Source: SB11 sp965249955 (GTDB lineage Bacteria; Bacteroidota; Bacteroidia; UBA8524). Taken from it: 64,000 nucleotides of DNA. The position numbers and the translations under genes are program-made. Each line of letters starts with the position of its first letter. Within the stretch, counting starts at the first letter, position 1. The stretch spans positions 2,232,001 to 2,296,000 of the forward strand of contig OZ252261.1 of NCBI GenBank assembly GCA_965249955.1, in the 5' to 3' direction. Shown here piece by piece: positions 35,681-45,632 of this stretch. A model generated the notes under the pieces. That model did no database searches and was not told where the DNA came from. It saw only the letters and a program-made list of their open reading frames with translations.

Positions 35681-37522
35681 TTATATTTTTTTTCCTTTAA
35701 GTGCTTCGGCAATGGCTTTATCCATTACCCTTTCGGCAAAGGGTCGGGTATAATCGTTTAGTTCGTCAATGGCTTTTAAAATTACATCTTTATTGTTAGC
35801 GTCCAATGTATTCTTCAAATCATTTATATAGAGCGATGTATTTTGCAACTCGTTGTCTGAAAGTATAGAGTGGTTTTTATCTATAAAACGTTCGGTGGTG
35901 TATATTAATTGTTCAGCTTCTGTACGAGCCTCAACCACCATGCGTTTTTCTACATCTTCTTTTGCGTTCTCTATAGATTCTTTCAGCATACGCTCTACCT
36001 CTTCATCAGTAAGCCCGTATTGAGGTTTCACTTCTACTTCTTGCTTTACGCCTGAGCGTAACTCTTCGGCATCAACTTTCAAAATACCATCAGCATTTAG
36101 CATAAAGTTAACCTGTATTTTTGGTAAACCTGCCGGCATGGCGGGTATACCTTTTAGGTCAAATTCAGCCAGTTTACGGTTTTCTGCCACCAATTCGCGC
36201 TCGCCTTGGTATACGTTTACTTTTAGGTTTACTTGTCCGTCAATCGAGGTGGTGTATTGCTTGCCTACTTTTGAGGGTATTTTGCTATTGCGCGGAATTA
36301 TAACATCCATAAGCCCACCCAGTGTTTCTATACCCAACGATAAGGGAGTAACATCCAGCAGCACCATATCTTTACGGTTACCGGCTAATATATCTGCCTC
36401 AACGGCTGCACCCAATGCTACTACTTCATCGGGGTTAAGTTTGTCGTGTATTTGTGCGTGTTTAAAAAAAGTGGCTACTTTTTGTTTCACCAAAGGGGTG
36501 CGCGTGCTACCGCCCACTAAAACTACTTCTTCTATTTCTTCTAAATCAAGCTCACTATCTTTTAGTGCATTTTGGCAGCAGGTAATAGTACGCTGAACTA
36601 TTGGAGTTATGCAGGCTTCAAAATCGGCAATGCTTAGCTCTATTGTTGTGTTGTTGTATTGGCCTGTATAGTGCGTGTGCTGCGAAAGGTGTTTTTTTGC
36701 TTCTTCGGCAGTTAGGCGCAATGCTTGACTATCGGCAGGCGAGTTAAGGTTGTACTTTTTTGCCCAAAACTCAACAATTGCCCTGTCAAAATCATCACCA
36801 CCAAGGTAAGTATCTCCATTGGTAGCCAATACTTCGTACAAACCGTTGTTTATGTTTAATATAGAGATGTCAAACGTACCGCCACCCAAATCAAAAACAG
36901 CTACTGTTTTTTGCGTGTTTTTATCCAAACCTAAGCCATAGGCAAGGCTTGCAGCTGTTGGTTCGTTTACAATGCGCAATACGTCAAGCCCTGCCAACTT
37001 GCCGGCATCGCGGGTGGCTTGGCGTTGGGCATCGTTAAAGTAGGCGGGTACTGTTATCACCGCTTTGCTCACCGTGCTATCGGTGTATTGCTCTGCCCTG
37101 TTTTTTAATTCTTTTAGTATGTATGATGATAACTCTATGGGTGTGTAATATTTATCACGAAGCATTACCCTCACTAGGTTCTCACTATCATCGTCAACTA
37201 TTTTATAACTGAAATATTGGCTGTGGTGGGCTAAATCTTTATAGGCTTTGCCCATTAGCCGCTTGGCCGAATAAACGGTGTTTTGTGGCTCGCTGATAAG
37301 AAAAGGGTGTGCTGTTTGCCCTGCTATGGGCATTCCGTTGCTATCAATATGCACCAAAGAGGGTACTATGGTGTTTTCTTCTTTTCCTGTAAGTGCTATG
37401 GGTTGTTGGGTTCGCTCATCAATTATGGCAACTAGGCTATTAGTAGTACCTAAATCTATCCCTACAATTATATCTTTCTTTTTTAATTTACCTGAGTTTA
37501 TATCTATCGAAACTATTGCCAT
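35681..37522 (-). CDS. hscA: HscA-type Hsp70 chaperone for Fe-S cluster assembly
   Basis: The 613-aa protein shows the Hsp70 ATPase signatures GIDLGTTNS (21-29), VFDLGGGTFDIS and VVLVGGSTRTPLV. It has the substrate-binding domain from LLDVTPLSLGIETLGG and a shortened helical lid without the DnaK EEVD-type tail. The N-terminus preceding the ATPase domain (MAIVSIDINSGKLKKKDIIV) and overall length match Bacteroidota HscA rather than DnaK (~640 aa). HscA with HscB transfers Fe-S clusters from the IscU scaffold. No isc genes are adjacent, so the assignment rests on sequence features. An exact TATCTTTG promoter box lies 37 bp upstream of the start. Confidence 0.85.
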   Translation of the reverse strand: MAIVSIDINSGKLKKKDIIVGIDLGTTNSLVAIIDERTQQPIALTGKEENTIVPSLVHIDSNGMPIAGQTAHPFLISEPQNTVYSAKRLMGKAYKDLAHHSQYFSYKIVDDDSENLVRVMLRDKYYTPIELSSYILKELKNRAEQYTDSTVSKAVITVPAYFNDAQRQATRDAGKLAGLDVLRIVNEPTAASLAYGLGLDKNTQKTVAVFDLGGGTFDISILNINNGLYEVLATNGDTYLGGDDFDRAIVEFWAKKYNLNSPADSQALRLTAEEAKKHLSQHTHYTGQYNNTTIELSIADFEACITPIVQRTITCCQNALKDSELDLEEIEEVVLVGGSTRTPLVKQKVATFFKHAQIHDKLNPDEVVALGAAVEADILAGNRKDMVLLDVTPLSLGIETLGGLMDVIIPRNSKIPSKVGKQYTTSIDGQVNLKVNVYQGERELVAENRKLAEFDLKGIPAMPAGLPKIQVNFMLNADGILKVDAEELRSGVKQEVEVKPQYGLTDEEVERMLKESIENAKEDVEKRMVVEARTEAEQLIYTTERFIDKNHSILSDNELQNTSLYINDLKNTLDANNKDVILKAIDELNDYTRPFAERVMDKAIAEALKGKKI

Positions 37523-37559
37523 TGCTACGTCCTTATTATTCTTGCTTCACTATTGGCAA

Positions 37560-37567
37560 CAAAGATA
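37560..37567 (-). promoter_or_regulatory. -7 promoter box of hscA
   Basis: The minus strand reads TATCTTTG, an exact TAnnTTTG element, upstream of the ATG at 37522. No clear TTTG -33 partner is seen at the usual distance. Confidence 0.5.
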
Positions 37568-37615
37568 GTGCTAATTTGTTAGCTGCGCAGGTGTGCGCTA
37601 CTGCTGTGAAACAGA

Positions 37616-40600
37616 TTACCTGAAAAGATGCAAACTGCCTTTATAGTTGCGCACTTTGGTATCAGTACCCATCATACGGATGTTGTAGATGTAAATTCCT
37701 TCGGGCATAAGTTTGCCGTCGTACGAGCCATTCCACCCAAGCTCAGGGTCGTTTGAGTAAAATAATTGTTGCCCCCAACGGTCAAAAATTCGCATTTCAA
37801 ACTCACGGTAAAAATAAGAACCTTCAATGCGAAAGGTGGGGTTTAGGATATCTTTATTGGGCGAAAAAGCATTGGGTATAAACACTTCAATATCAGGCAC
37901 TACGTTTATTATCGTGTCGTGCGAGTCAAAACACCCTTCGTTGTTTGATACGGTAAGAATTATTCTGTACGTGCCCGTATCTCTAAAAACAAAAGTGGGG
38001 CTGTTTTGACGGCTAGTTTCACCACGATCAAAATTCCAGAAAAAGTTATCGGCTCCTTGCGATAGTTCGTAAAAATCGTAAGTGGTTTCATTGCCCTGCT
38101 GTTTTATAAGCTGGGTGTTAAAAAATGATGTAGGTGCATTTTTTACCTCAAGGGCACTATCTTTCGATAAAGTATCAGGGCAGCCCAAATCGGTTATGCC
38201 AATAAGCTGCACATTATAAAAGCCTAAGTTATTGTAGTGGTGTATGGGGTGTTTGTTGGTTGATGTATTGCCATCACCCAAATCCCAAAACCAATCAATA
38301 ATCCTCCCTGTCGAAACTTTTGAAGGATTAAAAAATCTTGCTGAATCAGTACCACACACATCGTTCACTTCAAAATCAAGCTCGGGCGATGGGTATAATG
38401 TAAGGTTGTTTACAACACTGTCTCTGCAACCTTTATTGGTAATGGCCAAAAGGGTTAATTGGTATTTGCCTGATGATGTAAATGTTTTTGCACCGGGGTT
38501 GGCTACGGTATCTAAATCGCCGTTGCTGTATTTCCAAAAGTATTTTACTGTACCGGCGGGCACGCTTGAGTTATTAACCAAACTAAACGAGTGGTTTTTA
38601 TAGCATTGGGTATCTTGCCCCAAAGCCAAGTCCATTTGGGTTTGCGGGGCTACCTCAAATACCTTAACCAATGAGTCTGCACAAAGGCTATCGGTAACTG
38701 CTACAAGTTTTATTGTTGATGCGCCAAAAGTGCTAAAGCTTTTGTTGATGGAGGTTGTGTTTGTCCAAAAAGTATCGTTTAGTTTCCACGTAAACTCTTT
38801 AATTTTCCCTTCGCTAAGTACTGTGTTGTTAAAAAAGTCAAAATTATTACCTCTAAAACATTGCAGGCTGTCGTTTATAGTGAAATCAACCAAGGGAGTA
38901 GGATTAATATATAGTGTTTTTTGGGTGCTATCGGCGCAGCCGTTGGGCAATTTGGCATAAAGGCGTACAGTATATTGCCCTTCTTTTTTGTAGCTATGTA
39001 TTACATTGTTGCTTGTATAAATGCTATCGCCTGTATTCCAAGTGTATTGGGTTGGGTTTTGCCCGTAGTTAAATGTTTTGTTTGTAAAGATTGAGGGATT
39101 ACGGGTACAGTTTTTAGCAAAAACAAAATCGGGTTTAGGGCTGGGCAGTATGCTTACTTTTTGCACCATACTATCGGGGCAACCATTGGTAGTGGTAGCT
39201 GTTAATACTAAATTAAATGTTCCTGTATCGGCATAGTTTTTTACAACATTTGTGGTGGTGCTTGAGTTTCCATCGCCAAATTTCCATAAATAGCTAAGTG
39301 TACCACCGCCAAAGGTTGATAAATTGGTGGCTTTTAGTGTATCGGTTACGCATACATTATTGGTGGTAAACGCTGCTGTGGGCGAGGGATATATGGTAAA
39401 TGTACGTTTAATGGTGTCGTTACATCCTGTGGCGGCTTTGGCTATTAGTGTAATCTCGTAGGTAGTATCTTTTGCATAAGTTTTTATGGGGCTGGAGGCG
39501 GTGCTAACACCTCCGTCACCAAAATCCCATTCGTAGCCTACTATGGTGCTGCCTGCTACTGAACTAAGTTGAACAGGATTAAACGCATGGCTTTTAAAAC
39601 ATTGAGGGTTTGTAACCTGATAATCGGGTTTTGCATTGGCATTTACAGTTACTACACGTGTGAAAGTATCTACACATAAATCGCTTGATGTAGCTATAAG
39701 CTGCACAGTTTTTACGCCTGCTGTGCCAAATATGCGGTTAATATTAAATTGGTTTTTAAAAGTAACGCCTGTATCACTAAACAACCACGATGTAGTAAGC
39801 CTTTTACTATTGTTTAAATATTTTGATGTGTCGGCAAAACTAAAATCGTTGCCAATAAAGCATTGTGCGGCATTGTTTACGCTAAAACCTGCTTTGGGCA
39901 AAGCATAGGTGCGTATAGAGGTATTAAGCGTATCTATAAAGGGGCAATTATCTAAATAGGTTACAATATTTTTGACTGCGAAAATACCGTGTTGGCCAAA
40001 GTTTTTGGTTATTTGCTTGCCCATTTGGGTAGTATTATCATCAAAAATCCATTGGCTTTGTGATATACGGTTGCTATCGCCTGAATTGTATAGTGTAACT
40101 GAGGTTGAGCCACAAACCAAAGGTTTACTGGCCACATCGTATTTTAAAATCCGAGAGTTGGAGGTGGCAGGGTATAAGTAGGCAAAATTAAAAGCAGCGT
40201 TGTACAGGTAAGCAATAAAACCACTATCACTAGTTAAAGTAGTAGGGCCTTGTGTGGTTGTTATATCGGCATAGCTCCATTCGCTAAAGCCTGTAAATGT
40301 TGAAAAATTGGCTGATCCGATAGGAATATTGTCTTTACGTACCAAATTGCGGGCGTTGGTTTTTGTTATTACAATAAGCCTGTTAGTTGCCCCAAACGAA
40401 CCTCCGTTTTGCCCTGAAATAATAGCATTTTTTACTCTTTGCTCGGCTGGGGTAATTATTGACATACGGGGCAGTGAGCCTCCTTGGCATCCAAACCCTT
40501 CCATGTATTGCGCAACTAATACGGGGTTTGATGACTCTATAAACGTGGTTGTGGTTGATGAGTTGCCACTAACTGTATTGGTTTGACCTTTATTTAGGGT

Positions 40601-41485
40601 TATTGATGTGCCATTAACGCTTACTTGCGTACCATTGGTGATGGATAATATGCGGTAGGTGTATTTGGCTGTAAAAAAACCTACAGTAGTTAATGGGGCT
40701 ATAAGAAATGTTTTTCCCCAAGTATCAACGTGGGGCATCATTTCTACTAAATGACTACAATTGGTACAGGTTTCAGGTACTTGCGAGCAGGTGGAGCCAC
40801 TAAAAACAGCTATTTTTTTACATCCGTTGGTAACCCGTATACGTGTACCCGTCAAATCTTCAGAGTTATTTGCTTCAACACGGTAGGTATTCCCTTTTTG
40901 TAATACGATTAAATATGGGGTGCCAGCGGGTTTTCCTCCTTGTGTTAATACTGAAGGGGTTATCTCTACGGCAGTGTTATTTTCGGTAGCTACTATTATT
41001 ATTGATGATTTACCTTGATTAAAACCTACTCCTGCTGAGGCAAAACTCATAGCATAATAGTCTGTTCCAAGATGCTCTATAGGGTAAACATAAGTCCCGT
41101 CACTACTACTAGTGTTTGGTGCTGAATTAATTTGTACCGAAATATTTGCGTTAGCAGTAATTTCAACACCAAAAGAGTCAACCTGCTCATCATTATCATG
41201 TGTACTTGCCGTAGCAGGTATAGTAACATTGGTTATTACGTTGGCAGTAAGGTTTACCGTATTGGTATACCCTTTGGCCGAGTTTTTAATAGTAACAGTT
41301 GCATTTGTGCGAGACCATAGCCCAATTATGTTGTCTTGTGGGCCAAAAGAGTTTATCGGCCTCAAAGCTGAGCACCAAAACCTCTTCCCTTCAAAAGCAT
41401 TAACCTGCCCAAAGGCGTGCGATGCTATTGTTAAAAAAAGAATAATACACGTGAAAAAAAGTAGATGTTTTTTTCTCAAATTCAA
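37616..41485 (-). CDS. Giant T9SS-sorted PKD protein with IgGFc-binding-like N-terminus (copy 1)
   Basis: The 1289-aa secreted protein has a signal peptide ending ASHAFGQ. Residues ~30-450 resemble the IgGFc-binding N-terminal domain (RTNATVTIKNSAKGYTNTVN; HLVEMMPHVDTWGKTFLIAP). Residues ~450-1190 are serial PKD-type modules with WDFGDG, WKFGDGN and WDLGDGN motifs and C-D repeats every ~85 residues. The last ~90 residues (VFIPNAFSPNKD, then FDRWGQQLFYSN, GWNGSYDG, PEGIYIYNI) are the gliding-motility-associated C-terminal domain that directs type IX secretion and surface attachment. It is probably an adhesin or matrix protein. It is a tandem paralogue of the next gene, 126 bp upstream in the same orientation. 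Confidence 0.88.
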   Translation of the reverse strand: MNLRKKHLLFFTCIILFLTIASHAFGQVNAFEGKRFWCSALRPINSFGPQDNIIGLWSRTNATVTIKNSAKGYTNTVNLTANVITNVTIPATASTHDNDEQVDSFGVEITANANISVQINSAPNTSSSDGTYVYPIEHLGTDYYAMSFASAGVGFNQGKSSIIIVATENNTAVEITPSVLTQGGKPAGTPYLIVLQKGNTYRVEANNSEDLTGTRIRVTNGCKKIAVFSGSTCSQVPETCTNCSHLVEMMPHVDTWGKTFLIAPLTTVGFFTAKYTYRILSITNGTQVSVNGTSITLNKGQTNTVSGNSSTTTTFIESSNPVLVAQYMEGFGCQGGSLPRMSIITPAEQRVKNAIISGQNGGSFGATNRLIVITKTNARNLVRKDNIPIGSANFSTFTGFSEWSYADITTTQGPTTLTSDSGFIAYLYNAAFNFAYLYPATSNSRILKYDVASKPLVCGSTSVTLYNSGDSNRISQSQWIFDDNTTQMGKQITKNFGQHGIFAVKNIVTYLDNCPFIDTLNTSIRTYALPKAGFSVNNAAQCFIGNDFSFADTSKYLNNSKRLTTSWLFSDTGVTFKNQFNINRIFGTAGVKTVQLIATSSDLCVDTFTRVVTVNANAKPDYQVTNPQCFKSHAFNPVQLSSVAGSTIVGYEWDFGDGGVSTASSPIKTYAKDTTYEITLIAKAATGCNDTIKRTFTIYPSPTAAFTTNNVCVTDTLKATNLSTFGGGTLSYLWKFGDGNSSTTTNVVKNYADTGTFNLVLTATTTNGCPDSMVQKVSILPSPKPDFVFAKNCTRNPSIFTNKTFNYGQNPTQYTWNTGDSIYTSNNVIHSYKKEGQYTVRLYAKLPNGCADSTQKTLYINPTPLVDFTINDSLQCFRGNNFDFFNNTVLSEGKIKEFTWKLNDTFWTNTTSINKSFSTFGASTIKLVAVTDSLCADSLVKVFEVAPQTQMDLALGQDTQCYKNHSFSLVNNSSVPAGTVKYFWKYSNGDLDTVANPGAKTFTSSGKYQLTLLAITNKGCRDSVVNNLTLYPSPELDFEVNDVCGTDSARFFNPSKVSTGRIIDWFWDLGDGNTSTNKHPIHHYNNLGFYNVQLIGITDLGCPDTLSKDSALEVKNAPTSFFNTQLIKQQGNETTYDFYELSQGADNFFWNFDRGETSRQNSPTFVFRDTGTYRIILTVSNNEGCFDSHDTIINVVPDIEVFIPNAFSPNKDILNPTFRIEGSYFYREFEMRIFDRWGQQLFYSNDPELGWNGSYDGKLMPEGIYIYNIRMMGTDTKVRNYKGSLHLFR

Positions 41486-41555
41486 ATTTACCTTAAAATA
41501 TTATACTACAAGTTTACAAAAGTTTAACCTTTATTGCCGCTTATTATACGTATTT

Positions 41556-41581
41556 GTTTCTGCTGCAAAGGGCGCAGAAAC
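41556..41581 (-). terminator. Hairpin between the two giant PKD genes
   Basis: Perfect arms GTTTCTGC (41556-41563) and GCAGAAAC (41574-41581) lie 30 bp behind the stop of the upstream gene. No strong T run follows on the minus strand, so it may attenuate or stabilise rather than terminate. Confidence 0.35.
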
Positions 41582-41611
41582 AACTATATACAATTAACGA
41601 GTAGCACAAAA

Positions 41612-44600
41612 TTAGCGGATAAGATGCAACGCACCTTTATAAGCATATATTTTAGAGTCGATGCCAATAATATGTATGGCATAGGTATAAACCCCTTCGG
41701 GTGCTAGCTCGCCCAAGTATGTTCCATTCCAGCCTATAGAGGCATCATTGCTTTTAAATACTTGTGTGCCCCAACGGTTAAAAATAAGTAATTCAAAATC
41801 TTTATAGTAATAGCTGCCTTCAATTTTAAAAACAGGGTTTAAAGGGTCTTTATTTGGTGTAAAGGCGTTGGGAACATTAATATCAATGGTTGGCGCGAGG
41901 TAAAGCATTGAGTCGTAAAAATCGGTGCAGTTATCATCATTTACAGCAAATAAACTCACCTTATACTTTCCTGTATCGTAATACATAGTAGCCGCTTCTT
42001 TAACCGGACTAAACTCACCGTTACCAAACGTCCAATAATAGCGGGTAGCGTTTTTAGTGAGGTTACTAAATACTACGTTTATTACGTTGTTGATATTGTT
42101 TTCTGATTCGACTTTAAAATAGGCTTCTGGGGCAGGAAATATTCTAATTGCAGAATCGCGTACTATTGTATCGCTGCACCCTTCTGATGATATGCCTATT
42201 TGAGTTACAGTGTAGTAACCTGCCGCAGGAAACTGATGTTTGGGTTCTTTTTTTGTTGCTGTATTTCCATCACCAAAATCCCAAAACCATTGGGCACTAT
42301 TGCCGCCTGAGTAAGTGGATGTATTTTTAAAAAATGCAGAGTCGTTTTCGCAAACATCTTTTACCGTAAAATCTACCGATGGGTTAAACAATACTTTTAG
42401 CAACAGTCGGGTGGTATCTTTACAGCCTTTATCCGTTTCAGAAAAAACTTTCACAAAATATCCCCCTGCCAAACCAAATTTTTGTGGCGGCAGGTTATCA
42501 CCTATAAACGATGTGCCTGTGCTAATATCCCATTTATAGGTTGCTGTGCCAAGGGGTAGCCAGCTATTGTTGGTAAAAGTAAACAGGTTATTTTGCTCGC
42601 ATTGTATGGCAGCATTTACCTGTATGTCTAGCGTGTTTTGGGGGTGTACGGTAAGTTGTTTTTCTATAGAATCGTTGCACATACTATCTGTTTCAGCTTT
42701 TAGCTTTAACGGAAAACTTCCCCAAGAGGGTTGGCTAAAGTGTAGTATAGTGCTATCTCCCCTATAGGTATTGTTTAAATACCAGCTGTATTTGCTTATT
42801 TTTCCTTGAGGAACAGTAGAGGTGTTTTTCGCTAAAAAAACATTGTCTTTAAAACATTGGTCACGTTTGTCAAACTCAAAATCAACAATAGGAGAGGGGT
42901 TGATGTACAATAACCTTGTACTACTGTCAACACAGCCATTAATATCAAAGGTTGTTAGTGTAATAGTTTTTGAGCCAATGCTGTTATAAGTAGTAGAAAT
43001 ATTTGAAGTATTGCTTATTGCTGCGCCATTATCTAAACGCCAAATGTTTTCTTTTATAGGTGTGCCAAAACGTGTAGAATTATCAGTAAAATCAATAGGT
43101 CTGTTTATACATTTGCCCACCCAGCTAAAAGCAGCTTTGGGCTTGGGGTATACGGTTATAAGCAGGGTAGTGCTATCGCTACAGCCAAACTCGTTGCGAA
43201 TAAGTAACTCAGAAATAAAGTTTCCACTATCGAGGTAACGTTTTTTAGGATGTATTGAGTTGGTGTTTATACCACCATCACCAAAACTCCAAGTATACAA
43301 TAAAGTGTCGCTGCCATTACCGGTTGCTGTTGAGGTAAATACGGCTGTATCTCTATCACAAACATTTGTGGTAGTGTAGGTTGCCTTTGGCGAGGGTAAA
43401 ACACGTATTAGTTTCACGGTAGTATCGTGGCAACCATTATCGGCAAAAGCAATTAGCCGCACAGTATATAAACCGGTATCTGTATATGTTTTTTGAGGTT
43501 GGGCAATGGAAGCAGAAGTATTATCATTAAAATCCCACTCATATTTGCTAATGGTTTGTGGCGATTTTATGCTGGATAGTTGGGTGGTGAAAAACGTATT
43601 TCCTTTAAGACAAAGCGAATCTTTTATTGTGAAATCGGCTTTTACTGATGGTTTAACCGTTATTTGTTGAGTTACAGTATCCGAACACAAATCTTTTGAG
43701 ATTGAAATAAGCTTTATGGTATAGGTGGAATCTGTAGCAAAAACTTTTGATATTTTATCGCTGTTGTAAACATTAACACTATCACCTAGTTGCCATATAT
43801 TTTGCAGTTTTGTACCTACGTATTTTGAGCTATCAGTAAAAGAATAAGTGTTTTCTTTTACACACTGATTGACTTGGTTTATATCAAAACCTGCTACCGG
43901 TAAGGGTTTGGTAGTGATTACTTTGTATAGGGTATCGGTAATGGGTTTGTCTTTTCCGGCTATAATAACATTTTGTATGGTATACGAGCCATGGCTTTGG
44001 TATGTTTTTGATACTGCCAAACCACTATCTGTTGTGCCGTCGCCAAAATCCCAATAATTGTGTAGTACCTCACTAGTATCGCCAAGGGTTAGCGCATTAA
44101 TATCAAGCGAACCGCAGGTAACCCCTTGCAAACCGATATCAAAATTCAGTTTTCTAAAATTTGTTCCGCCTATATAAGCATAACTAATAGCGTGCCCATA
44201 GCCATAGGCAATCATTAAAAAACCGTTGTTGCAATTTACTAAGTGATTGCCGGGGGTTAGTTCAATATTTGCATAACTATATGTATTGCACGAAGGAAAG
44301 GGTTTAAACTTATTAGTAGCAACAGCTACTCCGTTAATATCCAGTGTTCCTATAGAACCGGTTTCAACCAATATATACACATAATGGTTTTTAAAACCTG
44401 TATAGTTGGGTGTAGCATAGTTAACCCTATCGATAAATTGTTCTACCGGCGGAATAACCACCATAGCAGGGTCGCCAACTTTAACACAAGTTATACCTTG
44501 CGTATATTGGATAACCATTATGGGAAAAAGAGAAGTGAGGCAAATAGGCGCACTGGTATTGGCTTGGTGATACACCTGCCCTTTGCTAAGTGTAGTAACT

Positions 44601-45448
44601 ACTGTACCATTTACAGAAATATCGTTGTTATCTTTGGTAGAAATTACCCTATACGTATAAGCAGGCACTATTGTATCAGCCGAAAGGTTGGCCAACAGAT
44701 AATTCTTCCCTAATTTATCAATAGGTATCACCTGTTCCATTAAAACATCACAAGCTGAACAACCCGCAGGTATGTTAACACATTTAGTGCCGCTGTAAAC
44801 AGCTATTTTCTTTTTGTTTATTTCCCTAATGTATGTTCCTGTAAGGTCTTTGGTCGATTCGCCAAACTCCATATATGTTTCCCCTTTGTTTAGGTTAACA
44901 GTATAGGGCGTGCCTGCATTGTGATTAGCCATTGTATTTACAGTAGGTGTAATTTCAACAACAGTACTATCTTCTGTGGCAACAATGGTGAAACTTGAAT
45001 TGGCTGAAGCAGTAATACCTTCGTATGAAGCTACATAGTAATCAGCTCCGTATGCAGTTATGGGGTATGCTAAAGCACCATCAGCAATGGCCGACCCAAA
45101 ATTCATAGCGTATACCGATATGGGGTCGTTAGATGTTATGTGCAGTGCAAACTTATCTACAAAATCGTTTTTGCTAGGTATACATGCCGTTACAGGTATA
45201 GTAGCAGTGGCAGGTGTATTGGCCGTTAAGTTTAGCGTAGTTGTAAAACCTTTAGCAGAGTTTTCAATAGTTACAGTAGTATTGGTGCGCGATGAAACGG
45301 TAATTTCGCAACCGGGCGAGCCTAAAAGACTAGGAACAAAGCTGACATAAAATTCCTTCCCCTCCGAGCTATACTGTTGCCCAGCAACAGTAAGGTACAG
45401 AAGCAAACTAGCTATAAAAGCCAGAAATTTGTATGCCTTTGCTAACAA
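41612..45448 (-). CDS. Giant T9SS-sorted PKD protein with IgGFc-binding-like N-terminus (copy 2)
   Basis: The 1278-aa protein has the same architecture as the downstream copy. It has a signal peptide ending TVAGQ, an IgGFc-binding-like region (SRTNTTVTIENSAKGFTTTLN; VLMEQVIPIDKLGKNYLLAN) and serial PKD modules (YWDFGDGTTDS, YEWDFNDNTS, YTWSFGDGG, WFWDFGDGN, WTFGNGE). The final T9SS type-B sorting domain contains NVPNAFTPNKDPLNPVF, FNRWGTQVFKSN, GWNGTYLG and EGVYTYAI. Many cysteines and the repeat spacing are conserved between the copies, but the sequences have clearly diverged, so the duplication is old. It is a surface-exposed rod-like protein, probably an adhesin. It is divergent from the lipoamide dehydrogenase gene. 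Confidence 0.88.
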   Translation of the reverse strand: MLAKAYKFLAFIASLLLYLTVAGQQYSSEGKEFYVSFVPSLLGSPGCEITVSSRTNTTVTIENSAKGFTTTLNLTANTPATATIPVTACIPSKNDFVDKFALHITSNDPISVYAMNFGSAIADGALAYPITAYGADYYVASYEGITASANSSFTIVATEDSTVVEITPTVNTMANHNAGTPYTVNLNKGETYMEFGESTKDLTGTYIREINKKKIAVYSGTKCVNIPAGCSACDVLMEQVIPIDKLGKNYLLANLSADTIVPAYTYRVISTKDNNDISVNGTVVTTLSKGQVYHQANTSAPICLTSLFPIMVIQYTQGITCVKVGDPAMVVIPPVEQFIDRVNYATPNYTGFKNHYVYILVETGSIGTLDINGVAVATNKFKPFPSCNTYSYANIELTPGNHLVNCNNGFLMIAYGYGHAISYAYIGGTNFRKLNFDIGLQGVTCGSLDINALTLGDTSEVLHNYWDFGDGTTDSGLAVSKTYQSHGSYTIQNVIIAGKDKPITDTLYKVITTKPLPVAGFDINQVNQCVKENTYSFTDSSKYVGTKLQNIWQLGDSVNVYNSDKISKVFATDSTYTIKLISISKDLCSDTVTQQITVKPSVKADFTIKDSLCLKGNTFFTTQLSSIKSPQTISKYEWDFNDNTSASIAQPQKTYTDTGLYTVRLIAFADNGCHDTTVKLIRVLPSPKATYTTTNVCDRDTAVFTSTATGNGSDTLLYTWSFGDGGINTNSIHPKKRYLDSGNFISELLIRNEFGCSDSTTLLITVYPKPKAAFSWVGKCINRPIDFTDNSTRFGTPIKENIWRLDNGAAISNTSNISTTYNSIGSKTITLTTFDINGCVDSSTRLLYINPSPIVDFEFDKRDQCFKDNVFLAKNTSTVPQGKISKYSWYLNNTYRGDSTILHFSQPSWGSFPLKLKAETDSMCNDSIEKQLTVHPQNTLDIQVNAAIQCEQNNLFTFTNNSWLPLGTATYKWDISTGTSFIGDNLPPQKFGLAGGYFVKVFSETDKGCKDTTRLLLKVLFNPSVDFTVKDVCENDSAFFKNTSTYSGGNSAQWFWDFGDGNTATKKEPKHQFPAAGYYTVTQIGISSEGCSDTIVRDSAIRIFPAPEAYFKVESENNINNVINVVFSNLTKNATRYYWTFGNGEFSPVKEAATMYYDTGKYKVSLFAVNDDNCTDFYDSMLYLAPTIDINVPNAFTPNKDPLNPVFKIEGSYYYKDFELLIFNRWGTQVFKSNDASIGWNGTYLGELAPEGVYTYAIHIIGIDSKIYAYKGALHLIR

Positions 45449-45605
45449 AATGTGTTTAAAAAACGTATAAAAGTAGGCTTATGTATAGATACTTCAAAAC
45501 CTAAATATGTTGCTTTGTCAAAGGCAAAACAGAAATATCATTTTTTAACCATATATAAGTTTATTTTTACTTGCCTCAAAACTGTCTTAAGTAGCATTAA
45601 TTACT

Positions 45606-45613
45606 TATTTTTG
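45606..45613 (+). promoter_or_regulatory. -7 promoter box before the lipoamide dehydrogenase gene
   Basis: TATTTTTG matches TAnnTTTG exactly and lies 19 bp before the ATG at 45633. Confidence 0.5.
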
Positions 45614-45632
45614 CCGCAAATTTTTTATAACT

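Noticed and set aside
36138..36596. A 152-codon plus-strand frame inside hscA
   Set aside because: It is antisense to highly conserved Hsp70 sequence with no start signal or composition of its own.
35681..37522. DnaK as the identity of the Hsp70
   Set aside because: The extended N-terminus before the ATPase motif, 613-aa length and lack of a DnaK-type C-terminal tail fit HscA better, and no grpE or dnaJ is adjacent.
41112..41597. A 161-codon plus-strand frame at the end of a PKD gene
   Set aside because: It is mostly antisense to the signal-peptide and head region of the minus-strand gene and has no recognisable features.
18256..45448. YD and PKD repeats as possible CRISPR or tandem DNA repeats
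   Set aside because: The repeats are protein-level motifs with diverged DNA, irregular spacing and no constant repeat-spacer pattern.
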